Assembly (NCBI GenBank): GCA_963677165.2
Contig: CAXXSX010000002.1
Coordinates: 2,356,001 to 2,420,000, forward strand
Direction of reading: 5' to 3'
DNA length: 64,000 nt
From: JAFGXT01 sp963677165
Lineage (GTDB): Bacteria; Verrucomicrobiota; Lentisphaeria; Victivallales; SZUA-371
Position 1 is the stretch's first letter. Each line of letters begins with the position of its first letter. Positions 52,643-60,977 of this stretch are shown piece by piece. The position numbers and the translations under genes are program-made. The notes beneath the pieces are model-generated. The model was not told the origin of the DNA and made no database searches. It was given only the letters and a program-made list of their open reading frames with translations.

Positions 52643-55600
52643 TTATTCCACTCCATTTTTCTTTGATATCAGCATATAAATTGTCGGAATGACCAGCAAC
52701 GTGAAGAACGTACTGGCAATTAGTCCGAAGATTAGCGCCCAGGCCAGACCGGAAAAGATCGGGTCCAGCGTGATCGGCCAGGCTCCCATCATGGTGGTCA
52801 GTGCCGTGAGCATGATGGGGCGGAACCGGACGGCTCCGCTGTCGATGATAGCCTGTTTTAGTGAAACGCCCTGCTTGAGCGCGTCTTGAATAAATTCAAT
52901 CAGTACAATACTGTTGCGGATCACGATACCGCCTAGCGCGATCATGCCGATCATACCGGTGGCGGTAAAGAATACCGGGTCGGCAAATCCGGCAACATCG
53001 CGTCCCATGACCAGGTTAAGCAGCCAGAAGCCGGGGGCGATTCCGATGATGGTCAGCGGAATCGCGCACATGATAATAATTGGCATTACCACACTGCCGG
53101 TCTGGATGATCAGCAGCAGAAAGATTCCGATCATGGCGATACCGAACGCGATACCAAGATCGCGGAATACCCGCAGTGTGATCTGCCATTCGCCTTCTCC
53201 GGCCCATTCCGGATGTATCTCCGGGGGGAGGGGATTTTTCTTCAGTGTATCAAGCGTGGTTTTCAGAATCAGTTCACCAGGAGGCTTGCCGGCGCATTCG
53301 GCCGTGACAAATACGACACGCTCAAGGTTTTTATGATAGATCGGCTGTTCTGATTCGGTAGTTATAAATTTTCCCAGTTCCGCCAGTTGAACCATTTCGC
53401 CGGATGAACTTTTCAACCAGAGTTGTCCCAGTCGGGAGGCGTCGGTGCGGTCGGAGTAGGGGAGTTGCAGCCATGCGTACAACGGATCGCGTTCGCTTTC
53501 CTGTCGTACCAATGTGACTTGTGAACCGCCTAAGGCCGTACTGAGTGCGGAGGTAATACCGGAAGCGGCGAGACCGTGAAGCGCGGCCTTGTCGCGATCA
53601 ATCCTGAATTCCAGCCGGGGATGTACGGTTTCCGCCATATCATCGATTTCAACGATATGTTTCGGGTCAGTTTCTTTGAGCCGTTGTTCAAGTTGACGTG
53701 CTCCGGAGATCAGTTCGTTGTAACTGGTTTGCGGTTTGCCGTAAACTTCCACGGTAATAGTGGAAAAGACCGGTGGGCCGGGCGGAACTTCAACGATATT
53801 TAGTATCGCACCATGTTTTTCCGCGATAGCGGTAAGCGGTTTGCGAAGACGCAAAGCGATGGCATGGCTTTGCTCGCTACGGTTAACCTTTTCCGCCAGA
53901 TTAACCCGGATATCGGCCTGATTGGAGTAGCGGCGGATGCCGTAATGGCGTACCAGTCCATTAAAATCGATCGGGGCGTTTATACCGGCGTATCCCTGAA
54001 AATTCTTTACTTCATTGACTGTTTCCAGATAACCTTCAAGTTCACGCATTACCTTATAAGTATTTTCAAGCGTAGTCCCCTCGGGCATTTTCAGTATCAA
54101 CTGAAGTTCATTTTTATTATCGAACGGCAGCATTTTCAGCGGTACTTTAAACAGCATGATAACGCCGGAAATCAGCATCAATACGATTACCACGCCGATC
54201 AGCATCCAGGCGTTACGTCGCGAAAGAAATGGTGAAATCAGGGTTTGATATGTTTTCCTGATCCATGTCGGGGTTATATCTTCCGAGGCATTTTCCTGCT
54301 TTGCTTCACCTGCTTTGCTTTTTAGCAGCTTGCATGACAGCCACGGTACGAATGTCAGTGCGCATACCGTGGAGAATGTAACCGTGAGAGGTACGTTGAT
54401 TGCCATTGGGCCCATGTAAGGACCCATCATTCCGGTGATAAAAAACATCGGGGTAAAGGAAATGATAATGGCAAGCGTGGACATGATTACCGGCGGGAGC
54501 ACTTCGCGTACCGCCGCGAGAGTTGCGTCGAACGGCGACAATAGACCCATACGGATATGGCGCTGGATGTTGTCCACATTGGTAATCGGATCGTCCACCA
54601 CCAGTCCAAGACTAAGGATCAGGGCGAACAACGTTACCCGATTGATGGTAAAGCCGAAAATATAATTTACAAATAGTGCCAGAGCAAAGCTTACTGGTAC
54701 TGCCATGCCGACCACCAGTCCTTCGCGCCAGCCCATGGTTATGGTTATGAGAATTACTACGGTCAGAATCGCGAATACCATACCGGAAATCAGGTCGTTC
54801 ACCTTGTCATCTGCAGTCTGTCCATAATTGCGGGTCACGATCATTTTTACATCGTCGGGGAAAATATCTTTGGATAATTCCTGAGCCCGGGAAATAATGT
54901 TTTTCGCGACCTGAACTGCGTTGGTGCCTTTCTTTTTACTGAAAGCGATCGTTACTGCCGGATAAATCTTTCCGCCGCTTTTTTCTGTCGCCGGACCGAA
55001 TCCGGTATTTACATAGTTCGACTGTTCTTCCGGGCCATCGGAGATTGTTGCAACATCTTCAAGCCGGATCAGGCGTCCGTTTGAAGTAGATATCACGGTT
55101 TTCGCAATTTGATCGGCATTGGTTAAACCGGGCGCGGTAATTACTTTTACTTCTTTGCCTTTCTGGTAGGATTTTCCGGTCGTAGCGGTTACGTTGTTTT
55201 GCTGTAGAGCGTTTTGAATGTCAGATAAACTTATTTTTCGGGCGGACATGGCGGGGATATCCGGGGTAATCGTGATACGCCGACTGTAGCCGCCGAAAAT
55301 GCTGGTGCGTGAGATATCGCGCAGAGAGTCGAGGCGTGCTTTTAATTCGCCCGCAAGACGGCGCAGTTCATACGCGTTGCGCTGCGGTGAATAGATGCTC
55401 AGGCTGACAATCGGGACATCATCAATTTGAACGGAACTGACCAGCCAGTCGGTTACGCCGTCTGGTACGGTATCCAGATTTTCATTAATCTTATCGCGTA
55501 CTTTTACCATGGACCGATCGCGATCCTGTCCCACGAAAAAGCGCACTGTAACAAACGCGGAGTCGCGGCTGCTGGTGGAATAGACGTGTTCTACTCCGTC

Positions 55601-55870
55601 GATCTGCCAGAGCAGTTTCTCCAGTGGAACCGTGACAAGCTGTTCCGTTTCGTGAGGAGAATGTCCCGGAAAATTGACTTTGACGTCGACCATTGGAACT
55701 ACGATTTGCGGCTCTTCTTCGCGCGGAGTCATAAACACTGCCATCAGTCCCAGCAGGATTGCCAGCGCGATAAATATCGGCGACAGCGGCCCGGTCAAAA
55801 AAGTCGCCACTGTATTGATTATGAATCCCCGGCGTTCGCCGGTTGCATTGTCATTACTCATTATTCCCAT
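52643..55870 (-). CDS. RND efflux transporter, AcrB/MdtC type
   Basis: A 1075-residue proton-driven pump: 12 transmembrane segments in two halves, each with a large periplasmic loop. The N-terminal REEEPQIVVPMVDVKVNFPG segment is typical of hydrophobe/amphiphile-type pumps. TM4 has LSLGLVVDDPITNVDNI with the proton-relay Asp pair. The start may be the Met at 55861. Substrate unknown: drugs, bile salts or metals are all possible. Unusually the pump gene comes before the fusion protein gene. Confidence 0.93.
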   Translation of the reverse strand: MGIMSNDNATGERRGFIINTVATFLTGPLSPIFIALAILLGLMAVFMTPREEEPQIVVPMVDVKVNFPGHSPHETEQLVTVPLEKLLWQIDGVEHVYSTSSRDSAFVTVRFFVGQDRDRSMVKVRDKINENLDTVPDGVTDWLVSSVQIDDVPIVSLSIYSPQRNAYELRRLAGELKARLDSLRDISRTSIFGGYSRRITITPDIPAMSARKISLSDIQNALQQNNVTATTGKSYQKGKEVKVITAPGLTNADQIAKTVISTSNGRLIRLEDVATISDGPEEQSNYVNTGFGPATEKSGGKIYPAVTIAFSKKKGTNAVQVAKNIISRAQELSKDIFPDDVKMIVTRNYGQTADDKVNDLISGMVFAILTVVILITITMGWREGLVVGMAVPVSFALALFVNYIFGFTINRVTLFALILSLGLVVDDPITNVDNIQRHIRMGLLSPFDATLAAVREVLPPVIMSTLAIIISFTPMFFITGMMGPYMGPMAINVPLTVTFSTVCALTFVPWLSCKLLKSKAGEAKQENASEDITPTWIRKTYQTLISPFLSRRNAWMLIGVVIVLMLISGVIMLFKVPLKMLPFDNKNELQLILKMPEGTTLENTYKVMRELEGYLETVNEVKNFQGYAGINAPIDFNGLVRHYGIRRYSNQADIRVNLAEKVNRSEQSHAIALRLRKPLTAIAEKHGAILNIVEVPPGPPVFSTITVEVYGKPQTSYNELISGARQLEQRLKETDPKHIVEIDDMAETVHPRLEFRIDRDKAALHGLAASGITSALSTALGGSQVTLVRQESERDPLYAWLQLPYSDRTDASRLGQLWLKSSSGEMVQLAELGKFITTESEQPIYHKNLERVVFVTAECAGKPPGELILKTTLDTLKKNPLPPEIHPEWAGEGEWQITLRVFRDLGIAFGIAMIGIFLLLIIQTGSVVMPIIIMCAIPLTIIGIAPGFWLLNLVMGRDVAGFADPVFFTATGMIGMIALGGIVIRNSIVLIEFIQDALKQGVSLKQAIIDSGAVRFRPIMLTALTTMMGAWPITLDPIFSGLAWALIFGLIASTFFTLLVIPTIYMLISKKNGVE

Positions 55871-55891
55871 GATTCCCTTACTTCAATATTA

Positions 55892-56272
55892 CTAGGTGAA
55901 CTGTCCGGTTTTCAAGAGGACAAGTGTACATGCCTGTTCAATCATGATTCCGGCATTTAAGCATGCTTCTTCCAGTTCCGTATTTTCCGATCCCGGATTA
56001 AAAATAATCCGTTTCGGGTTAAGTTTCAAAATGCTGTCCTGTAATGCGGTTGAACGTTCCGCGTTAATGTACATAGTCAGGGTATCCACCGGGCTATCGA
56101 TATCTTCCAGTGACTTTGCCGAAATAATACCGTGAATTTCCGCACCCGAAGGATTTACCGGAGTCACCCGGTAATCGTGTTCAAGCAGCATCGCTACGGC
56201 TTTATTCGAGTAGCGTTCGGAATTGGTGGACGCACCCAGCACCGCTACATGATATATTGCATTATTCCCCAT
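55892..56272 (-). CDS. CoA-binding domain protein (YccU-like)
   Basis: About 126 residues; the ATG at 56272 follows GGAG, and the longer upstream frame is not protein-like. The Rossmann-type CoA-binding fold is seen as YHVAVLGASTNSERYSNKAV, VTPVNPSGAEIHG and IIFNPGSENTELEEACLNAGI. Small stand-alone proteins of this type are common; their exact role is not known. 20 bp in front of the RND pump gene, perhaps cotranscribed. Confidence 0.82.
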   Translation of the reverse strand: MGNNAIYHVAVLGASTNSERYSNKAVAMLLEHDYRVTPVNPSGAEIHGIISAKSLEDIDSPVDTLTMYINAERSTALQDSILKLNPKRIIFNPGSENTELEEACLNAGIMIEQACTLVLLKTGQFT

Positions 56273-56455
56273 ATATAAACTCCGTGCTCTTGATGTTTTT
56301 AAAAATGAAACCGGATTTATATCATATAAAATAATACCGCTAAAAAATATAGCTACCCCTGTATAAATTTTTTTATGTATGATGTGGTACCCGATATTTG
56401 GAAGAGAAAACAACTATGGTTCCTTTACATAAACAATCTGTTTGGTAATCGATTG

Positions 56456-56547
56456 TTATCACAACATTGAGAAAACTTCAAAAAGAGGATTGACATTTGC
56501 TTTTTTTTATAGTATAATAAATTATTATCACAACCATGAGAAAAGTT
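56456..56547 (+). promoter_or_regulatory. Perfect consensus promoter flanked by direct-repeat operators (ROK)
   Basis: TTGACA (56490-56495) and TATAAT (56513-56518) are exactly 17 bp apart. A 23-bp direct repeat flanks them at 56456-56478 and 56525-56547 (20 of 23 identical). Each copy holds an imperfect dyad of the type TTATCA-N6-TGAGAA. The ROK gene starts 24 bp beyond. The layout predicts strong autorepression, perhaps with looping. No ORF is seen in the remainder of the 298-bp spacer. Confidence 0.75.
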
Positions 56548-56570
56548 ATTGAACGAAGTTTAACGTTATT

Positions 56571-57794
56571 ATGAATATCGGTAATCAGAAATTACAGAAG
56601 AAGATCAGTCGCGAACGTATCATTAACTATTTGCGGCAGAATGGGAATATGAGTCGTTCGCAGATCGCAGAAGTTACCAAGTTGGGATGGGGGTCCATTA
56701 CCAGATATACAGGAGAACTTCTGAAAGAGAAGATCGTCAGGGAAGTTGGAACCCAGAAATCGAAGGGGCGCAACTCTGTCATTTTAGGCTTGAACCAGAA
56801 TTATAAATATATCATTGGACTTGATATTGGAGCAAGCTTTATTAAAGGTGTTGTCGTAAATATGTGCGGTGTAGAATGCGCATTTCTTTGTGAAGAAACC
56901 TTATGGAATGCCGATCGTAATACCGTGTTGAACCAGATTTACAACCATATTGACAATTTGCTTGAAAAAGCCGGAATATTGCAGGACCGGGTATTAGCAA
57001 TCGGCTGTGGAATTGCTGGCGGAGTTGATTTTGAAGATGGGATTGTGAAAAGGGCGGGTAATTTCAGCGACTTTGATCAGGTACCGCTTGCGGAACTAAT
57101 CCACAAACGTTTTAATGTTCCATGCTACCTTGCCAACAGTATTATTGTGCGTCTTCTTGGTGAGAGCAAATCAAGACAGGTTGCGGAACGGAAGAATGTT
57201 GCCTATATCTCGTTGGGAACCGGTATTGGAGCAGGGGTAATCCTTCAGTCCAAAATATTGGTGCCTACTGAAGACGAAAAAATAGGAGATATTGCTCACT
57301 ATATGGTTAAAAAAGACGGTCCACAGTGTTATTGTGGGTTGCATGGCTGCCTTGAGACGCTGGTAGGAGCACGACATTTGATGAATAAGATCAAGTCGGA
57401 GCTTGAGGGTAGCAATTCCATATTGAAAAATGAACAAGACCTTAGTTGGAAAAAAATCAGGGAGGCAGCAGAAAACAAAGATGAATTTGTTTGTAATATC
57501 CTGGAGGAATCGGGACATTATATCGGTATGGCTCTTTGTGGAGTTATTCAGTTTCATCGTCCGGACCTGATTGTACTCGGAGGGGGTATGACAAATTTAG
57601 GGAACAGCCTGATACAACCGATCAAGGATGAAGTAACGTCAACGTTGCCGGAGGAGCGTTTTGACGTAAAGAATATCGTTATCTCGAATCAGGCAAACCG
57701 CAGCGGAGCGGTTGGAGCCACCAGCTATGCCTGGGACAACATTTTCCACACCCAGCACGAATATGTAAATTTAAAACTAAAGGGCACAATTTAA
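56571..57794 (+). CDS. ROK-family transcriptional repressor
   Basis: A 407-residue NagC/XylR-type regulator. N-terminal winged helix (residues about 12-70: RERIINYLRQNGNMSRSQIAEVTKLGWGSI), then an ASKHA sugar-kinase fold: phosphate motif IGLDIGASFIKGVVV (about 83-97), GIGAGVI, and the zinc motif CYCGLHGCLE (about 250-259). As in other ROK repressors, a sugar or sugar phosphate should release it from DNA. It precedes the pseudopilin/DUF6259/GH130 genes on the same strand and likely controls them. Confidence 0.9.
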   Translation: MNIGNQKLQKKISRERIINYLRQNGNMSRSQIAEVTKLGWGSITRYTGELLKEKIVREVGTQKSKGRNSVILGLNQNYKYIIGLDIGASFIKGVVVNMCGVECAFLCEETLWNADRNTVLNQIYNHIDNLLEKAGILQDRVLAIGCGIAGGVDFEDGIVKRAGNFSDFDQVPLAELIHKRFNVPCYLANSIIVRLLGESKSRQVAERKNVAYISLGTGIGAGVILQSKILVPTEDEKIGDIAHYMVKKDGPQCYCGLHGCLETLVGARHLMNKIKSELEGSNSILKNEQDLSWKKIREAAENKDEFVCNILEESGHYIGMALCGVIQFHRPDLIVLGGGMTNLGNSLIQPIKDEVTSTLPEERFDVKNIVISNQANRSGAVGATSYAWDNIFHTQHEYVNLKLKGTI

Positions 57795-57858
57795 TCTATA
57801 TAAAAGTTCAAAATACATAAAGAAGTATCACCTAACAATAAAAATGGAATAAACAAAA

Positions 57859-58500
57859 ATGAAAAAAGGAAAAAGAAATTTTACATTGATTGAACTTCTA
57901 GTTGTTATCGCTATTATCGCAATACTAGCATCTCTATTGCTGCCAGCCCTCAACAAGGCCAAAGGAAAAGCAAAACAGTCAAGTTGTCTAAATAATATGA
58001 AACAACTGAATCTGGGGTTTGTGTATTATTCTCAGGATTATAGCTGCCTGCCTTGCAGTCACGATTCCCGCTGCCCTGGAATGTCTGTTGGCAGTGATGC
58101 ATTCTGGCATTCATGGGACACCAAGTTATATAATAATAACTACATTCCTTGTAAAGAAAGTCCAACCCGAATGTTACGTTGTCCTGCAGATATTACTCCG
58201 GAGTTTACTGCCTGGGGGGATGCCTGGAAAAAACTTAAACGTTCCTACTCCATGAACGTCAGTCTTGATTTGAAAAAGGCGGGAAAAATTAGGAACGCAT
58301 CTAAAAAGATATTATTAGCAGAAAGACATGATAGAGGGAATCTGAAGGATGGGGGATATGTATATGGTATTTATAATGAACAAGCACATGATGTTACTTA
58401 CGCTCATGGGAAAAATGCGAATTACCTTTTTTCAGACGGGCATGTTGAATCTTACCAGCCTAAAACAGTGACTCTGGATACATCGTATTATTACGATTAA
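57859..58500 (+). CDS. Pseudopilin-like protein, H-X9-DG type
   Basis: A 213-residue pseudopilin-like protein: leader MKKGKRN, then FTLIELLVVIAIIAILASLL, a globular domain with Cys residues (CLPCSHDSRCPG), and HGKNANYLFSDGH (H-X9-DG) near the end. The -1 residue is Asn. It is the first structural gene after the ROK regulator and precedes the secreted DUF6259 protein, as in the other pseudopilin-led loci here. Confidence 0.87.
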   Translation: MKKGKRNFTLIELLVVIAIIAILASLLLPALNKAKGKAKQSSCLNNMKQLNLGFVYYSQDYSCLPCSHDSRCPGMSVGSDAFWHSWDTKLYNNNYIPCKESPTRMLRCPADITPEFTAWGDAWKKLKRSYSMNVSLDLKKAGKIRNASKKILLAERHDRGNLKDGGYVYGIYNEQAHDVTYAHGKNANYLFSDGHVESYQPKTVTLDTSYYYD

Positions 58501-58649
58501 TCCGCAAGATGGATGTATCGGTATTATTTCAAAAGGAAACTTCCATTACAGGTGTCTAAGATGTGATGGTTATAATATTAAAGCTAAAAGGTTTGAACAT
58601 GGAGTTGGAAGAACTAGTTAAAAAATTTTTATTTTGGAGAAGTAATATA

Positions 58650-60962
58650 ATGCGATTGAGTCGATATCAATGGAACATTATGATTTTGTTATGTTTGTGT
58701 AATAGTGTTTTGTTTGCGAATAACAAATCCGTTGTAGATGCTATTACCGGCGTAAGAACAACATCAGGTAATAAGGAAATATCCCAAGCTGTCGTTTTGA
58801 CGCCTTCCAATGCCAGAAAGAAATTTTATGTTCACTTTAATTCAAATCAGTTGATTTTGACACCGCAATATATTAATGGCTTTTATGCTGTTGGCAGTAC
58901 ATCCAATTGGATTGATACTTCTCATAATCAACCGTTATGGCGTATTATGATGAAAGATGTTACCGGAAAGAAGCAATTGAATCTAAATTCAATTAATGCT
59001 GAAGTTATTTCGGATTGGCACGTTGTACGCCAGAATGTATTTTCTTGCTGTTGGCAGGTCAGACATGAGAAGATGACTCTTAGGGTGACTGCTTATTTAA
59101 AAACGATTATTCCTGCCGGGCGTTTGGAGTGGCGCATTAATGTTCAGTCTGATTCGCCAGACTGGTGTTTGAAAAAAGTCGAATATCCAATTGCATCCTT
59201 AAAGACTGCAATTGGAAAAACTTCTGCGAAACTCGTTGTTCCGCTTGGACTTGGTTTGCTGGTTAATGATCCGGTAAAAGTTTTGCGTGGTAATGAGCGG
59301 GACCCGGTATCTAATTTTACCGGTTTTCTTTTGCAGGGTGCAGAATTTCGACGGCATGATTATTATCCGGGAATAATGCGGACTATGCAGTTTATGGCTT
59401 ATCTGCTTGGAAAGAGGGGACTTTATATCGCAACGGAAGACCCGGACTGCAATATGAAGAGATTTGTAACCCGAGCGCCTAATGCACTTAATCTGTATAT
59501 TGGACATTTTCCTGAAGCTTCAAATACTCCATTGAAACGATGGACGTTGCCATATTCCGTTGTTTGGCAACAGTTTTCCGGTTCCTGGTATGAAGCTGCA
59601 ATGTTATATCGCAAATGGGTGCTTCCCAGGGCTCCATGGTGCAGTAAAGGAAAATTGCAGGATAGAAAAGATATTCCGGAATGGTCCAAAACTATACCGT
59701 TATGGCTTAACGGAGGTTGGAGCGGAGAATTCCCGCCGAAGGGACGGGTTCCCGCCAACAAAGTTGTTGAACGTTTGTCAAAGGCGGCTGAAAAGCTTGG
59801 AGTACCGTTTGCGTTTCAGTGGTACGGCTGGCATGATGGGGTTGCAAAAGCTGATATTGGAACTCCGGTTTTTCTTCCGGCGTATTCCGGTTTTGCTGAT
59901 GCCTGTGTAAAGCTTCATAAAAAAAACATTAAAGTTGTTCCATACGTAAATGCCAGACTGCTGGACCGTTCACGGAAAGATTATTATGTTGCCAAAAGAC
60001 AGGAATGGGCTTTATATGAAGATCCTGACTGGAAGGATATTCCGCCTAAAAAGGGGTGTAAACGTCCGCAACTGGCCGATGCTTGCAGTTATGCTCCAGG
60101 TTGGCAAAACTTTCAGAAAAATCAGATGCTGGATATGAAAAGATTGTTTAATGTTGATGGAATATATCTTGATCAGGTCGCGGCAGCCTGTCCTAAAATC
60201 TGTTTTTCGAATAAACATGGACATAAACCGGGCAGTCCGACTGCGTGGGCTCTTGGATATCGGCAAATGTTGAAAAAAATGTGTCAGGCTGATCCGACTC
60301 AGGCGATTTGTGTGGAAGGGAATGCTGAATGTTATTTAGATTATACTGGATTGCTTTGTATCTGTCCGGTAGAAACAAATATCCCGCTTTTTCAGGCTGT
60401 GTATGGAGGTTATGCCCGAATGTACGGAGGTATAGTTTCTCTCGAAAATAACTTGTCATTTTATCAGAAGATCGGAGATCAGTTTCTTTTTGGATTACAG
60501 CTTGGTTTCATTCCGACTTTTGTCGAGTCCAATGTGGACTATTCAAAACGTCCAGGAGTGGGCTATCTTAGTCGGCTTGCCAAATATCGGATGAAAACAA
60601 ATAAATTTCTAAGTTTCGGAAAAATGCTTTGCCCCCCATCGCTTGGTTCTCAGCCGAAGCTGAAATCAACCTGGGATAACTGGGGAGTCAAAACGAAAGT
60701 GATTCGACCTGCTGTAGCTGCTTCGGCTTGGTGTAGCAGGGATGGTAATACTGCGATATTTCTGGTAAATACAGTGAAAGACGAAAAAAAAGTCAATTTA
60801 TATCTTAGAGTTAAGGAGTACTGCCCTGGCGGAAAAGCTGAAATTTCACCATTGATTAATGATGGCGGCATCAGCAAGAGGGTTATTAAGGGAAAGGTCA
60901 GACTTCCAGTGACTGTTCCGGGGCATGATGCCGTAGTTCTTTTAATAAAACCATCATCTTAA
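58650..60962 (+). CDS. Secreted DUF6259-type glycosidase-like protein
   Basis: About 770 residues; the ATG at 58650 is chosen because GGAG precedes it and a signal peptide follows (MRLSRYQWNIMILLCLCNSV...FA). N-terminal beta-sandwich about 25-300, then a barrel with WLNGGWSGEF, FQWYGWHDG, VVPYVNARLLD and VDGIYLDQVAA. The last resembles the nucleophile strand of clan GH-D-like enzymes (Asp in YLDQ). This fits DUF6259 proteins, whose activity is not well established. C-terminal beta domain about 680-770. It would act outside the cytoplasm, upstream of the two cytoplasmic enzymes that follow. Confidence 0.75.
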   Translation: MRLSRYQWNIMILLCLCNSVLFANNKSVVDAITGVRTTSGNKEISQAVVLTPSNARKKFYVHFNSNQLILTPQYINGFYAVGSTSNWIDTSHNQPLWRIMMKDVTGKKQLNLNSINAEVISDWHVVRQNVFSCCWQVRHEKMTLRVTAYLKTIIPAGRLEWRINVQSDSPDWCLKKVEYPIASLKTAIGKTSAKLVVPLGLGLLVNDPVKVLRGNERDPVSNFTGFLLQGAEFRRHDYYPGIMRTMQFMAYLLGKRGLYIATEDPDCNMKRFVTRAPNALNLYIGHFPEASNTPLKRWTLPYSVVWQQFSGSWYEAAMLYRKWVLPRAPWCSKGKLQDRKDIPEWSKTIPLWLNGGWSGEFPPKGRVPANKVVERLSKAAEKLGVPFAFQWYGWHDGVAKADIGTPVFLPAYSGFADACVKLHKKNIKVVPYVNARLLDRSRKDYYVAKRQEWALYEDPDWKDIPPKKGCKRPQLADACSYAPGWQNFQKNQMLDMKRLFNVDGIYLDQVAAACPKICFSNKHGHKPGSPTAWALGYRQMLKKMCQADPTQAICVEGNAECYLDYTGLLCICPVETNIPLFQAVYGGYARMYGGIVSLENNLSFYQKIGDQFLFGLQLGFIPTFVESNVDYSKRPGVGYLSRLAKYRMKTNKFLSFGKMLCPPSLGSQPKLKSTWDNWGVKTKVIRPAVAASAWCSRDGNTAIFLVNTVKDEKKVNLYLRVKEYCPGGKAEISPLINDGGISKRVIKGKVRLPVTVPGHDAVVLLIKPSS

Positions 60963-60977
60963 GGAGTTGTAATAATC

